In this document: one piece after another, positions 11,700 through 24,100 of the stretch
How positions within the stretch are numbered: position 1 is the stretch's first letter
How the letters are laid out: each line of letters begins with the position of its first letter
Source: Serinus canaria
Lineage: Eukaryota > Chordata > Aves > Passeriformes > Fringillidae
Assembly (NCBI RefSeq): GCF_022539315.1
Contig: NC_066327.1
Span: forward strand, 12,998,995-13,062,994
Direction: 5' to 3'
Length of the DNA stretch: 64,000 bases
Notes under the pieces: generated by a model
Seen by the model: the letters and a program-made list of their open reading frames with translations, nothing else
What the model was told of the DNA's origin: nothing
Databases searched by the model: none
Translations under genes and position numbers: made by a program

Positions 11700-14600
11700 T
11701 CACTCCTCTTTCTTGGGTGGCTCTGGGATGCTTTCAGAGAGTGGTGTGAGGCTGAGCAGGACCTTGTGTCTCTCAAAGGCTTTGGTCTGTCTGAACATTT
11801 TGTCCGTGCCATGCAGAAAATCCAGCACTCCCAGCACGCCGTAGCACTGGTTGAACCTGAGAACCAAACACAGATAAACATCACTGAAGTTACTGAGGTT
11901 ACCTTGCCCTTCCTCTTTCCATTCCTTTCTGAGCCCTGATAATCTGTCCATGGGATTTCTGCCCCTGCAGTCTCCCTGGCAGCTCTGTCAAAGCCTGGGT
12001 GAACCTAGTGCAGCTCCTCTCTCTCTGGTGCCATCACTGGCCAGAAATGGTGGCACTAAGCAGCAGCTGTTTCTCCTGGGCAGCTCAGAGCTGTGGGAGC
12101 ACTGGACACCCACGTTTCCATGCCCCATGTGCTCTCAAGACCTGGCTGTACTGGGATGTGGAGCAGATGTGCTCCAGTTGGCACAGCTGTTCCACCCAGT
12201 GTCTCAGCTCTGCAGTGCTCCCTGTCCTGGCGTGTGGTGACTGAACTGTCCCCTGGGCTGGTTCTGCAGCAGGGCAGACATTTCTGGGCAGCATGTCAGA
12301 ATGTAGGGCACACTGGGAGATGGGAATGTTTCTCAACTGCTCGGGTTTGTATCCTTGAACAGTCTGCTGCAACTGCTCTCTGTCCAGCAGAGGAGGCTGA
12401 GAATCTCTGTCAGGAAGGGTTAATGGTGATTGTCTGGGCAAAGTGTAATCTGATCAGTGTTACTGATCCCAGTGCATGGGAGAGGGACAGACAGGCAGGC
12501 TCGCTTATTTTACCTGTGTGACATGCCCTGGCTCTGTCTTTAGATCACATGAAGTGTATTCTGAACTTCTAGGAAGAACCTTGCAGAGAAATGTCCCTAA
12601 CAGGGCTGGAATGCCTTGAAATCCCAGTTAAACTGCTTGAAGGACTGGCAGCACTCAGACTGCTCTCAGGTGAACTGGAGAGCTGCTCTGCTGGTGCATG
12701 AGTCAGGCAAGCCCACTTGACCCTCAGAAAGGAGCTTTCCCTGCCAGTGGTGCCAGTAAAGTGGCAGGAGAATGGAAAGCTGAGCAGTGCCCAGACATAC
12801 TTGAGGTGGTGGAAGTCGTGGAACTCTGGAGATGGCAGGAGGGGCAGGTGGTAGCCACAGTGAGAAATGCTTGTTGTTACAAGAGCAATGGAGAACCATG
12901 CTGAGACTGAAACAATATGAGATCCCATGATCATCGGGCCCATCATGACAGGCAGAGTGTTGGACACCTGGAAATAAGAAGAAAGTACCTCATTAATGGG
13001 TCCACTACAGGCAGACTCTCCTTGAGGAGCTGGTGATCCATCACACTGGTTTGTTTTGTGCAAACAGTGTAAAGGGAAGATCTCTCTGCAAACACCTTAC
13101 TAAAGTTACATAATCATCCAAAAAGTAATAGAGATAAGAGAATTCTACTACTGCAAACCATTGTCATAGCCCAAACTCCATAAGCCTGCAGTAGAAGTTA
13201 GACATGACTCCAAACCCTGGGTGAGTACAGCACGATTCCAGTAAATCACCCTGGAGTCTGAGGTGTGAATTTCAGCTTCACCTTGGAATAATGCTGAATC
13301 TGCCCTTGGGAAACCTCACTGTGAAAGGGCATGGCCTGCAGACACACCCAGCAATGTGACAAACCCTGCTGCAGCTCTTCACTGTGTTCTGCCAGTGGCA
13401 CAAATGGCTCTGGCTGCCCAGACCCAGCTGCATGCACCGGCACAGCTCAGCTGGGCTCCTCAGTCATCATGCCCTCCAAAGACTGTCAGCTGGGGAGACC
13501 CTCAGAGCAGCCCAGGCCTATTGGTAACAGGAGATGGAATTTTTAAGTGGGATATTTGAAGGTGGGATGTGTTTTCCTGAGAAGTCTCAGCTGGAGGGAA
13601 GTTGGCATACACTCCTTGCAAACACTGAAACAACCAGAAAAATCCTGACAGATTTCCAAGTCCACACAATCACTCAGGCTGTCATATCTCTTGCTGAAAG
13701 CAATGTCTGTGCTCCCAGTCCTCTTGGGGCTCATGGGAAGTCCTGTCCAGTCATTTCCTTACCTACTGGAGGCCCTTGGATCTATGCTCTGAAAGCTGCT
13801 GGAGTCCAGCATAAACAAGTACTGCAACCCTCCTAGAGCCAAGCTTCTTGGCAATGCAGCTCAGCTTCCTCTTCCTAAGGAAGAAGCCTCTGAGGGCAAA
13901 TTCTCTTCTCTTACCACTCCACCGCATGCCATGGAAATAACACTCCACAGAGCAACTGGAGGGTGACCATGGGAGAATCCACTTACTATGTGCTCTATTG
14001 GGTGAGCATAAATGGAGACCACGCCAATGGGGGCTGTCCACTCGTGGTGCTTCTTGTGAATGTGCTTATACAGCACTGGGTGGTGAACCAGCCTAGGCAG
14101 AGTAAACAGAAAGGCAGGTGTTGAGCTCTGCAAAAAAGGAGTAACAGAACACAGAATTTCTGCAGGGGACTTGCTTGTGTCTCCTCTAACATAAAGATTT
14201 CAGAGCAGCTGGAAATAAGAGAATAGGATTCCTTGCTTCCTTTGCTCTCTTTGTATTGAGCCCTTATTCAATTAATGGCTTATGATAAACTCAGGCCAGA
14301 TAAATCCCATAAATCAAACTCCCTGAATTACTTATTTACTCAAACCTAGGAGAACTATTAGGAGAAGCCTTACTTTATGTTTTCACTGTTTTGACTTTTT
14401 CTACTGGCAAATGTCAAAGAATCAGAATTTTCAGTTCCATGGGTCCTTGGTAAAAAAACTGCATTTATATTTTTGGGTGCATTTGTCCTAAATGGAAACC
14501 TACAGATTTCTGAGAGTACTGTACTTCCTTCTGCTTCTTTTGTCTTCCTTCCTTTAGTTCTGTCCTCTAATGTTGGTGTCAGTGTTTGGAAATCCTGCAG

Positions 14601-17600
14601 TGTTGGAAGTCAGGCCCTAATTTGTAGGTGCTGTACCAGGGAACAGAGATCAGTCACTGACCCTTGAGGTTTTTGTCTTTCAGGATAGTCAGTCTTGTTC
14701 TTTTCAAAGAATGCTGGGTTACAGCTTCTGTGAAAAACTGCCTGTTCTGTTTCTTCCTTAGCTTTTAAGCTGTTCCACCTTTAAAATTCTACCCATTTTT
14801 GTTTACTACAGGTACTGGCAGCACCAAGGCCTCATGTTGTGAGGGTGGATTTCAGGACCTGTAAGATTTCCCATATAAATACAAGCTTGGTGGAACAGAG
14901 GGATGAGGATTATTGCTGTTGTAGGGTATGAGTATAAACTCAAAAGCATGGAAGAAAATCAAGCACCTGTTCCTGTGCTCAGCTCACCTGTGTGTATAAT
15001 AGAAGAGAATTTCCTCAACTACAGTAAAAATGCTTAGCTCCACAAGAAACCATTGGAAGGTTGGTAATTCCTTGCTGAAGGTGTTTTCCCACCATTTCAT
15101 GATGTAGAACATGGGCACAAGCATGGGAAAGGAGACAAAGAACTGATTACCCAGCGCTGTGTAGATGGCTTTCCACAGTTTCTTTCTGTCCACCTGCAAA
15201 AGAGAAGTCAGGACTTGAGACTAAGAAATAAGCAATCTAGTTTTAGTTAGAATGATGAAAAGCTTTGTAGGCAGTTAGTTTTGGGATCAGCTCTTTGACA
15301 AGCAGTCAATGCAGATCTGATCAGTAGCCTCATAACAGGATCTGCCTTCCTCCCTACAGTGGGTATACAAGACTTGATGCCCCTGGAATCCTACCTGGGT
15401 GCAAGAGAAAAGCATAACAGGTTCTTCTCCCCACTCCTGGCCTAAGAGACTGCAGGAAGTGTTTAGCCAGCAGGAAAGGCAGAGTGAGAAGTACTTACAG
15501 GATCATTCTTGCCCAGCTGAATGCGATAGCGAGTAATGAAAGTTGGCTTTCCTGTTATATCAGCCACCAGAAGGATTCCATTGAAGCCCCAGAAAGCAAG
15601 TGCAGGCACCAATGCAGCCCCTGTGGCATGAGGAAAGGGCAGAGATGTGTGAATGAATTGGGAACTATGGCTAAATCAGGAACAAAATACACTGGCACAG
15701 TACCCAGAGGACCTTGCTGGAACCCAGATGTGCCAAGGGTGTGTTCCCTACCCAAAGATGCTTTAAAATGGAATATTGGTAAATTTTGACATCCAGGTAA
15801 GATCAAAGAATGGGAAGGAGGTTAGAGCAGACAAATGTCTCAGAGGTTGAAACTTGACATAACTGAAGCTAAGAAAAGGCTTTTCTAGGTGGGTGGGAGG
15901 CCTCTGTTGCTTTTAAATCCAAGTAGAATAAGGTTGACTTGATCCCTAGAACCTTGCAAGGTCCCTACCAGTTCTGCTCACCAGCTGCTAATCACAGAAG
16001 AGTTTTGTAAGTATTACAGCAAGAGTAGAATTCACTAAAGTTACTTACATTTTTAGTAATTAGTTCTACTGAGTCATTCAGTTCTCACAGGAGCAAAGTG
16101 TCTTCACAGGGAAGCCACTTCAGTAGCAGCAAAAAGATCAGATTTTAATCTGTACAGGACCCTGATGGTGACCCCAGCCAAAAGCAGAACAGCTGCACCA
16201 CATCACCTGTGGGGACCTTCCAAGCCAGAGCTTGTCAGTGGGAGGATTAGTGAGTTTGGGAAGCTTGTCCATGTCTCCCTTTAATATGCAATACATGGAT
16301 GATTTCTCCTCAGAAGCGTTGTTAAAACTCACCAACGAGGAAGATTGTCCACTCATCTCCTTCCATATGGTCGTAGAACTCCAACCATGCTGTTTGCCAG
16401 AAATTGCCTAAAGTTATTTTCTGCATAAACCTGTGGGAATAACAGTGCTTGGTCGCCCATCTATTCATCCACTTTTCCCCCTCTCCACAGAAAGGTTTCT
16501 TCTCAAGCTGTTTTGTTTGAACATTCTTACCAAGAAGAAGTGTTCACCAGGGCAGTGTATGTGAGCAGGCCTGTACTGAAGACATAGGCACTGATCCTCA
16601 AGGCATCTGAGAGCTTCTTTCCCTGTGAGAAGCAACAAGAGTGAGCACATGCTGCTGTGTCCTGCCCTGGCATTTTTGGTATTTGAAATGATGAAGGCAG
16701 TCCTGTGATGGCCTGTTTTGCTTCACACACACTCTGAAGAACACAATAACAAAGCTGTTGTGGGATATTGTTTATAATCATCCATCTGTCATGCTTACAG
16801 AGATCTGGTGCATGACTGATGTGGAATTTCTTTGGTATAACCAAAGGGAGAGACAGGACCACTGATTTTTTCCCTCTTTGTTTTTATTTGGCATGCTGCT
16901 CAGTACCTGGAGGGCTATAGCTCCAGGGGCTTCTGGATAACTCAGAGCAGTGGGAAAGGAACACCAGCAATAAGGAATGGTGTTCCATCTCATCACCTCC
17001 CTTCCTCAGTATTTTCTCCTTCCCAGGGTACAGTGGTTTTTCCCCACAGCAGTCAAGGACGGCTGTGCTCAGATGACCTGGTTAACAGGTCAAAAAGCAG
17101 TATTCAATATATTTGAATATTTAAATCTTTGAAACAGAGTTGTTTATATACAACAAATTTATAATTAACAATCTGTCTTTTAGATAGTCCAAGTTGGAGT
17201 TGGTTCTGAAGTGCAATTTATTTGGTTTTCGTGAGTGAATATGAATTATATTTATCTGCAAGGAAAATGTTTTTTAAAAAATCAATGCAATAGTGTAATA
17301 ACCAGCTATTGTCTTCTTCATTGCTTTGTCCTTCCTGTTTTTTAACTGTGGTGTTGTGTTGTACAAACAGACTGGAGTGAAAACAGTGTGATTCATAGCT
17401 GCAGTCCTGCTCACCTCCTGTCAGAGAGGACAAACAAGAGAGGCAGCTCTGAGAAATGCCAAATGCAGGTGCTGTAGGGGAATGCAATATGAAGGAATCC
17501 TCTTTACATGGCTTTTAGATTCTGTAACGGCTACAGAACATTAAATGTGGCCCAGGACTTATAAGCAATTATTTATTTGTCCCAGGACTTTGCTTTAGCA

Positions 17601-18928
17601 CTGAAACATTCACTATTAAAACAACCAACCATTTCCTCCTATCCTCCTATCACCTCCTTTTTTTTTTTAATCAAAAAAGCAGACAGGGAGGAAGGAACTG
17701 ACAGGACTCTTGCCCTACAATTTGATATTTGTGAACCCTGTGGGTTGATATGAGAGCAGTGCAATCAGCTGCCACTGTTATCACTGGGGGTATTGAAGTG
17801 CAAATGCCAGGCTGGCAAAAGCCTCTCCTCCAGCATCAGATAGTGCTTGCTGGATCCTGGACCAGAGATCTGCTCTCTCAGCAGTTTCATAATTCCAGTT
17901 TCATCCATGTTATAAGCCATGTATACTGATGTAAAACTTTCTTAATCTTTAGACCCTGGACCATCACTTACATATTCTTAAGGAAAAAAAAATGGTTACA
18001 GAGATTTGAGCTTTTTAACAGACTCATATCCTATAAATCCTTTTTCTCCTGGGATTGAAGAGCATACCAAATTAAAATTCTGTCTTACAAGTGTCAGAAT
18101 TTCCAATTAGCCCAAATAAGGTTTCAGTTGCTTTAATATCCTCCAGCTCAAGAGTGTCAAACCTTTGTAACTCCTAATTCACAGACACTGTGCATGTCCT
18201 GCTTTGAGACAGGACAGAGAGGAGCTAAAGCTCAGCATTTCAGCAATTTTAACAGCCCTTTGGCTAGAAACTGTCTTGTTTTGAGGCTGTGTTTTTATTG
18301 CATATGATGAAGTGATTACATGAATCCCACACACTATAATTACACGAGATGTAGAAGTAGAGAAGTTTACACAGAAAACAAATCTTGTTCATCAAGTCCA
18401 AGTGCTTAATACCCTGTTTCTCCTCATGCCAACAGCTACAGCACAGTAGTTTCCAAACTAATTTATGGATTGCTTGAGTTCTTGCTATTAAAGTGCTTGT
18501 AGAAGTTGGCAAATTCCTTAAGTGCAGAACAGGGTTGCTGCTGGCAAGGTAAAGAGACTGGGGCACATCAGCTGGCCATAAGAGTTTAGCAGGACCAGGC
18601 CCAGTGAGGTGGCACAGCTTCTGGTTATGGGGGACTGTGGTGGGCCCTTGCCACACAAGGATAGATAACAGGTCCTTCCCCACTTGCTGCTGTAGCTGCA
18701 GTCCACTGGAAGGGAAAAATGCTGGGGAAGTGTTGCTTTAGTGATAAGAGATGAGCTCCTAATTATGCAAAAATGTTCGGAATGAGGATGTGTCTGTCAT
18801 TTCTCTTAGAAGGTGATTCAACACATTCAGCCTTCCAAAGCACCTGCATGAGCTTCCTCAAGATGAGCTGGAGCCTTTACCTGCTTCTGCAGCTCAGCTG
18901 TGGAGGAATATCCAGAGTCTGTTTCCAT
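11700..18928 (-). CDS. FAXDC2: Fatty acid hydroxylase domain-containing protein 2
   Basis: Coding exons in transcript order are 18928-18881, 16622-16531, 16430-16333, 15620-15499, 15193-14988, 14092-13987, 12967-12801 and 11856-11700 (stop 11702-11700). They total 996 nt, or 331 residues, close to my recollection of 333 for human. Phase agrees at every junction. The start METDSGYSS lies exactly at the acceptor of the first coding exon. Several hydrophobic segments suggest an ER multi-pass membrane protein. The di-iron histidine boxes of the fatty acid hydroxylase/sterol desaturase family are present: H188-x3-HH, H201-KK-HH (205), H260-x3-H264 and H274-DF-HH (278). The motif order and the C-terminus (SIPEPPKKEE) match FAXDC2. 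Family members hydroxylate or desaturate lipids; in mammals FAXDC2 is linked to sterol metabolism and megakaryocyte differentiation. The exact substrate cannot be read from the sequence. Confidence 0.95.
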
Positions 18929-20039
18929 CTGAAATAAAAGGTAATCCAAGTAAGTGAACTGTGGCCAGCTGGAGAGTAGCAGAATATGATGCAGTGACAA
19001 TGCAGACAACAGCAAATCACCTCCACTTGCAGCTCAGTGCTAAAAGTGTAAAATATTTACTCTCTGTGCCATGTCCTGTCCTGCTCCATCCTTTGGGTGT
19101 TGGCCATGGAGCAAACCTAAGTTCTTGAGAAGAAAAGTGCCCTTATTTCTTGAGTTAGTAGTGTCCCAGAAGAGTAACCGGGATGCAAGAGTAACAAGGA
19201 AAAATGGGAGAACAGCCAAAACCAAAGCTTTTGATTGTGTCACTGGTGTGTTGGGCTTTGATCAGGCCTGGGAATACACTGCAACACCCAGTAGCTACTC
19301 CAGCCCTTCCCACGCTGTAAGGATATGATAATGTGGGGCATACATATGTTCTTCCATAATGACAACATGCAATTAAACAAACAGGGATGAAAACAAAATT
19401 AGTTTGGCCCACAGAGAGTTAACACAATAGAGCCCCACAGCCTTCACTCAAACTCTGAGTTACAGTTTAAGAACATGATAAGTAAGAAAATTATTTGCTT
19501 CAAGTCCTGCTATGGTCATTTAGGGAGTTAAAGTCCTAAATGGGCATGTGACCACCTCATAATGAATCTCCCTGCATTGGCTCTGGCTTGACCATTTGTT
19601 GATGGTTTTGTTAAAAGAAATTTAAAAAATAAATCAAACCAATCAAACCCAAGGTTTGAGTAACTGCTGGGGCTTCACTGCTGGCCATGGCCATGAGGGG
19701 TTCTGTATTTCAGGCCATGTTCTGGCTGTCCTAGAGATTATTGCATAGCTGTTTTTATATTTCTGCCGTCTTATCATCAAATATAATTAGCAAAAGTTAA
19801 CAAAACATTCCTTAATATTTTCTCTTTAAGAACAAGCACACAACTTCTAACAACATGACAGCCAGATTACTGAGAATTGCAGAACATAATCCATTTTGCT
19901 TTTCCTACTCAGCAAAATATTCAAGCACAGGCAAACTGTTACCTAAAGTACAAAGGCAAGCACAGAGAAGGTTCAAATGTTCTTATCTAGGGTACAAACA
20001 GTTGGAAAATTACTCATTAGGAAGATAATATTCTCTTAC

Positions 20040-20104
20040 CTTGATGATGGAGGGAAGCCTCTTGGGTGTACTCTTCTTGCAGTGTTTCAGAAAGGAGGAA
20101 TAAA
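20040..20104 (-). other. FAXDC2: Probable FAXDC2 5' noncoding exon
   Basis: On the minus strand a 65-base block is preceded by a pyrimidine-rich acceptor (TTTCTTTTGGACAG) and followed by a strong donor (ATCATCAAG then GTAAGA). Splicing to the exon at 18928 would place it just before the start codon. It has no ATG in the frame of the protein but also no stop in that frame, so a longer N-terminus from a further upstream exon cannot be excluded. Confidence 0.5.
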
Positions 20105-21039
20105 CTGTCCAAAAGAAATCCTGTATTAGTCAGGAGGTTTAGATTTGAAATTATAGCATTCTGGGTATGTTCTTACAAATACAACTCTATTTATTTACAG
20201 GTGTTCCCAGCTCTGTTACATTACATATTAGTATGCAGGTCAAAGGGTCTGAGACAGTAAAATTAAGACACCTCCTTCCTGCTTACTCACAGACACAAAA
20301 GAGCAAGGCCAGCCCACCATACCACACATTTTAGTGGAAGAAACTGATATTAGACAGTTCTGAGAAGAAAAAAAGAAAAATAAGGCAAAAAGGGATTTGA
20401 AACTTGAAACCCTGAGGCCAACTCCCAACCCTGTATTTCAACACTAGAGTTGGATGTACTCCTATGGGAAATGCTGAATTTTGGTAGCAGTCTTAAAAAG
20501 AAACCAAATCCAAGTTCACTTTGTCTCCCTTGGCCCTGAAAGGTGGCATGAGAGGTGCCCTAAGAAGCTATTGCTTAAAATGAGAATGTGTTGGGGAAGC
20601 TGCAGTGTCCCAGGGCTTCCTGACCATCCCCAGACACAGAGCTCCTCACTACTGCACTTTGTGAGCTACCACAGCCAGTCTGTGGGATTGTCTTTTCCTC
20701 TCACATATTGTTTGGCAGCCACATCTTTATTGATAAAATACAGTTGAACTCTAATATATCTGATGAAGAACACCCATAAGAAACAACCAAAAATAACCTG
20801 CTAGCCTGAAGAGAATAGCATAAATAACATGCCACAGGCCAAACTTGGTCTTATCTTAATTTTTAAAAGACCTTCTAATCACATATGTTACCTAACATCC
20901 ACTACATGCCAATCTTGTCACACAGGTCCTCTCAGGGCAGGTAAGCCCACTGCCTCCAAGGAAACACTACTAAAGCTTGAAATATGTCAGGCTTGAATAA
21001 TCCATTCCTTTGAGGCTTTGCTCCATTCCAGCTTTCTTA

Positions 21040-21150
21040 ACAGGTTGTTCAGAGCTTTGAAAAGTTGAGTGTCTGCACAGAGGGAGATTTCACTGCTTCT
21101 CTGGGAAATCAGTTCCAGTATTTGACAACCTTCACTGTAAGTTTTTTCCA
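21040..21150 (-). mobile_element. Degraded CR1 LINE fragment
   Basis: The run from AACAGGTTGTTCAGAGC through CTGGGAAATCAGTTCCAGTA to CACTGTAAGTTTTTTCC matches, with many changes, the reverse-complement 3' part of avian CR1 elements as I remember it. Boundaries are approximate, and it may extend to about 21230. Confidence 0.55.
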
Positions 21151-24100
21151 CTTGGATTTTTTTGGTTATAACTCCTATTATTTGCTCTTAGGCTGTGCAC
21201 ATTCCTATCATTACAACCACCCAGTAGGGAGCTGAAAGGAGCAATATCCAATTATTCTGCTGGGACAGTAAATAGTGCTGGCCATAGATTTCTCTGGTTA
21301 AAGAGATTATTCTGCTCTGATGACTTTGTAGCAGACAACATTAGATCAGGAGAGGCAGATGTGAAAGGGGAACCTCACTGAGCTGGAAGGCTGATGCTCC
21401 AGAGGTTCCTCCATCCTCAGTGCTGACTCAAACCTGCTGACGCCTTTGCACGTGAAGAGCTCCAGAGCAGAGCACTGTAGAAATGTGACTCTTTGAGTTT
21501 TTAGGAGAAGGAGCTATTACTTGACTGAGTCACACATTCTGTGCATTTAGGAAAGAGTTAAAATTACAATCACATTTCTAGTACTCTTTTTAAAATAATC
21601 AGTTTATGACAGAAGGCTGGCTTGGGCAAAGATTTCCAGTTCAAAGCAGAGCTGCCACATCTGCTTCCCCTCTGTTTCAGAACACTGCCTTTACTAAGCC
21701 ACTTTTCAGGATAAAATTCTACATTATTTACATTAAACCCAAAAAATTTGGATAGAGTAGGTTTTCCCCAACATCTCATTACCTACTCTTTTTTTATTGT
21801 GTAATGTCTCTCCTGATTCAGAATACACCAAATACATTAAAAACCTATCCATGTAACCATGGCTGTTCCAGCAAACAAAAAAGCCATTCAGCTGCTTGGC
21901 ACTGCTCTCATGTTGGCATATTTCACGGCCCCAAATCAAGCACTGAAGCTCTCAGCTGCCTGCAGCTATTTCCAAATATCAGCTAAAACTAGTACTGCTT
22001 AAAAAAAAAAGTTCCTTTCCAGTTATTTCGAATTAGTTAACACAAAATTTGATCCAAAGCAAATTCTCAACCCTAGAGTAAAAGTAATTGCTTTTCCAAT
22101 CAGTCTCTTGAAATTAAAGGGGAAACATACACTAGCCAAACAAGAATTCTAATACATTTTTTTAATATTATAATTTCCATGTATAACTTCATTTGCCCAA
22201 AACCTGTTCATTAAGTCACAGATCTTGTTTTCACTGAATTTCCACCTCTGGTACTGAAAAAAAATTAGTTTATCTAAGTCATGTTTTAAAATGCTCAATA
22301 TAATCTGAGTAGAATCTGAAAAAAATCCTGCTGTATTTTTTACATTTTTTTAAACATGTGAATTATTATTTATGCCCCATGCCTGCTGTTCTCACACTTC
22401 TGGTGCCCAGCCAGCCTCAAGCTGAGGCAGCACAGGCAGCACAGGTGCCCTTTCCCTGCACTGCATCCTTCTGCCACCAGCCAGACCTGCATGGCAGGCG
22501 CAGCTCAGAACAGCTCCATCTGCTGTGATGGACTGGCTGCCCACCCCAGCTCCCTGGGATTCCTTGTGCCTTCCTCCTAAAGCCTCTGGTGTAGCTCTTT
22601 CTTCACTGAAATCAACCTTTATACAGCACAGAGAGTAGAAAACTGCTCCTGGGAGAACAAAGGCTGTGACTATCCATGAAAGTACAGAAAACAGAGAACA
22701 AAGAACACAGGACCACTTACCTGGTCACCTGAACAGTTGCATGTCAGCCCCTCTGTGTGGACAGACACAGGACCAGCCGTGGTGTTTGATGTCCTACCAA
22801 GCACTGCACGGTTTTAGGGGAAACCCTGTTCCTAGAAAAGCTGACAATGGACTTCACGCAGACACTTTTTAATGACTTCCTCAAAGTCTCTATCGTATCT
22901 TTTCAAGCACCCTTGAACTCTGGCTGCCAGTTCTTTGCTCACCACCTGCTGATGGTAGCCTAGGAGAAGTCCTTTGTATCTATTCAGAGCCCAGAGTTCA
23001 ACTCCTCACTTTTCATTACTGCTGTCAAAGCTTTATGAGGGCAAGGGCAATGGGGGTGTGTTTCCAAGCAGGAGCTGCCTGTCCCCTCCCAGACAAGTCA
23101 TGTGAAGCCAGTGCCATGTCACTGTTAGTGCTGGCAGTGTTCCTCGTGTGTATGTGCATGCTGTTACTCAGTTAAGCACGTGGAATACATCTCTGCAAGT
23201 TTTTTCATCGTTGTACCTGAGAACAAAAACGTCACCAACACCCTAAAGATAAGTAGTTTTTGTAATTCACTAACTCATGGCTGGAGCACAAATAGCTACT
23301 GCCAGTGCAACTGAATGGGTCAAAGGTGTGTATGTTAAAAGCAATAAGGGTTACTGTGGAATTTGGCAAAAAACCAGCAGTCCAGTTTTCACGCTGTTGT
23401 ACTAAGCCTAAAAATTACTCCAACTCTGTTGCTACACAGTGCCCTCAACCAGTAAGAGGCTTTGCTTGCATGGGTAAGATGAAGACACACATAGGTTAGC
23501 ATGTGCTTGGGCTCAGTTGTCTTTAAACATGATGTTTACAGACCATAACGTGTGTAATTATGGTATTGCAGAGAGCAAGATGTAATTTACAGCAGCATCG
23601 ATCTTTCTTATGCAAATGTGGCCCCAATCTTTTACTTAGCCCATAAACATTGCCCTGTTACCAACTGAGCTCTGGGAACTGAGGGTGTTACTATCCCAAC
23701 TTTCCAGATCTATTTTTCCACAGGAGGAAAAACAGGGACTATCACCTCTGCCTCACAGTTAGGCTTGTTTGCCCTTCACAGGTGAAGCAACACATGCTCT
23801 TTCTCAAAAACTCCTCAAGCCAGCAGAGCTGGAACTGCAGAGAGCTCTGCATTTGAACACTGTTAGTGTTTCCATCCTCACTTTCTCTTTCCTAATTCCA
23901 ACTATTCCCTGGTAGGGACAGAAGTTGTAATTTTTAGCTGTTACTACTAATTGGTATTTATCACATAGAGCAGGCTCAAAGGAGAGGAATGTGATTCCTT
24001 CAAACTATTCACGTGTGCAGAGGAGGAAGTGGAAATGAGTATCTCAAGAGAGGGGTGCCATAAGGATAATGTCCTCAGCTGAGCTTTGGATTTGAGCTCG

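Noticed and set aside
22721..22752. Small exon-like block (minus) with AG acceptor and GTAAGTGG donor in the FAXDC2 5' intron
   Set aside because: Thirty-two bases with no coding or conservation support. Such pairs occur by chance in 6 kb of intron.
23690..23740. Stretch resembling the tail of an ancient MIR/CORE SINE (TTACTATCCCAACTTTCCAGAT)
   Set aside because: Only about 20 bases match from memory, too short and diverged to call without a library search.
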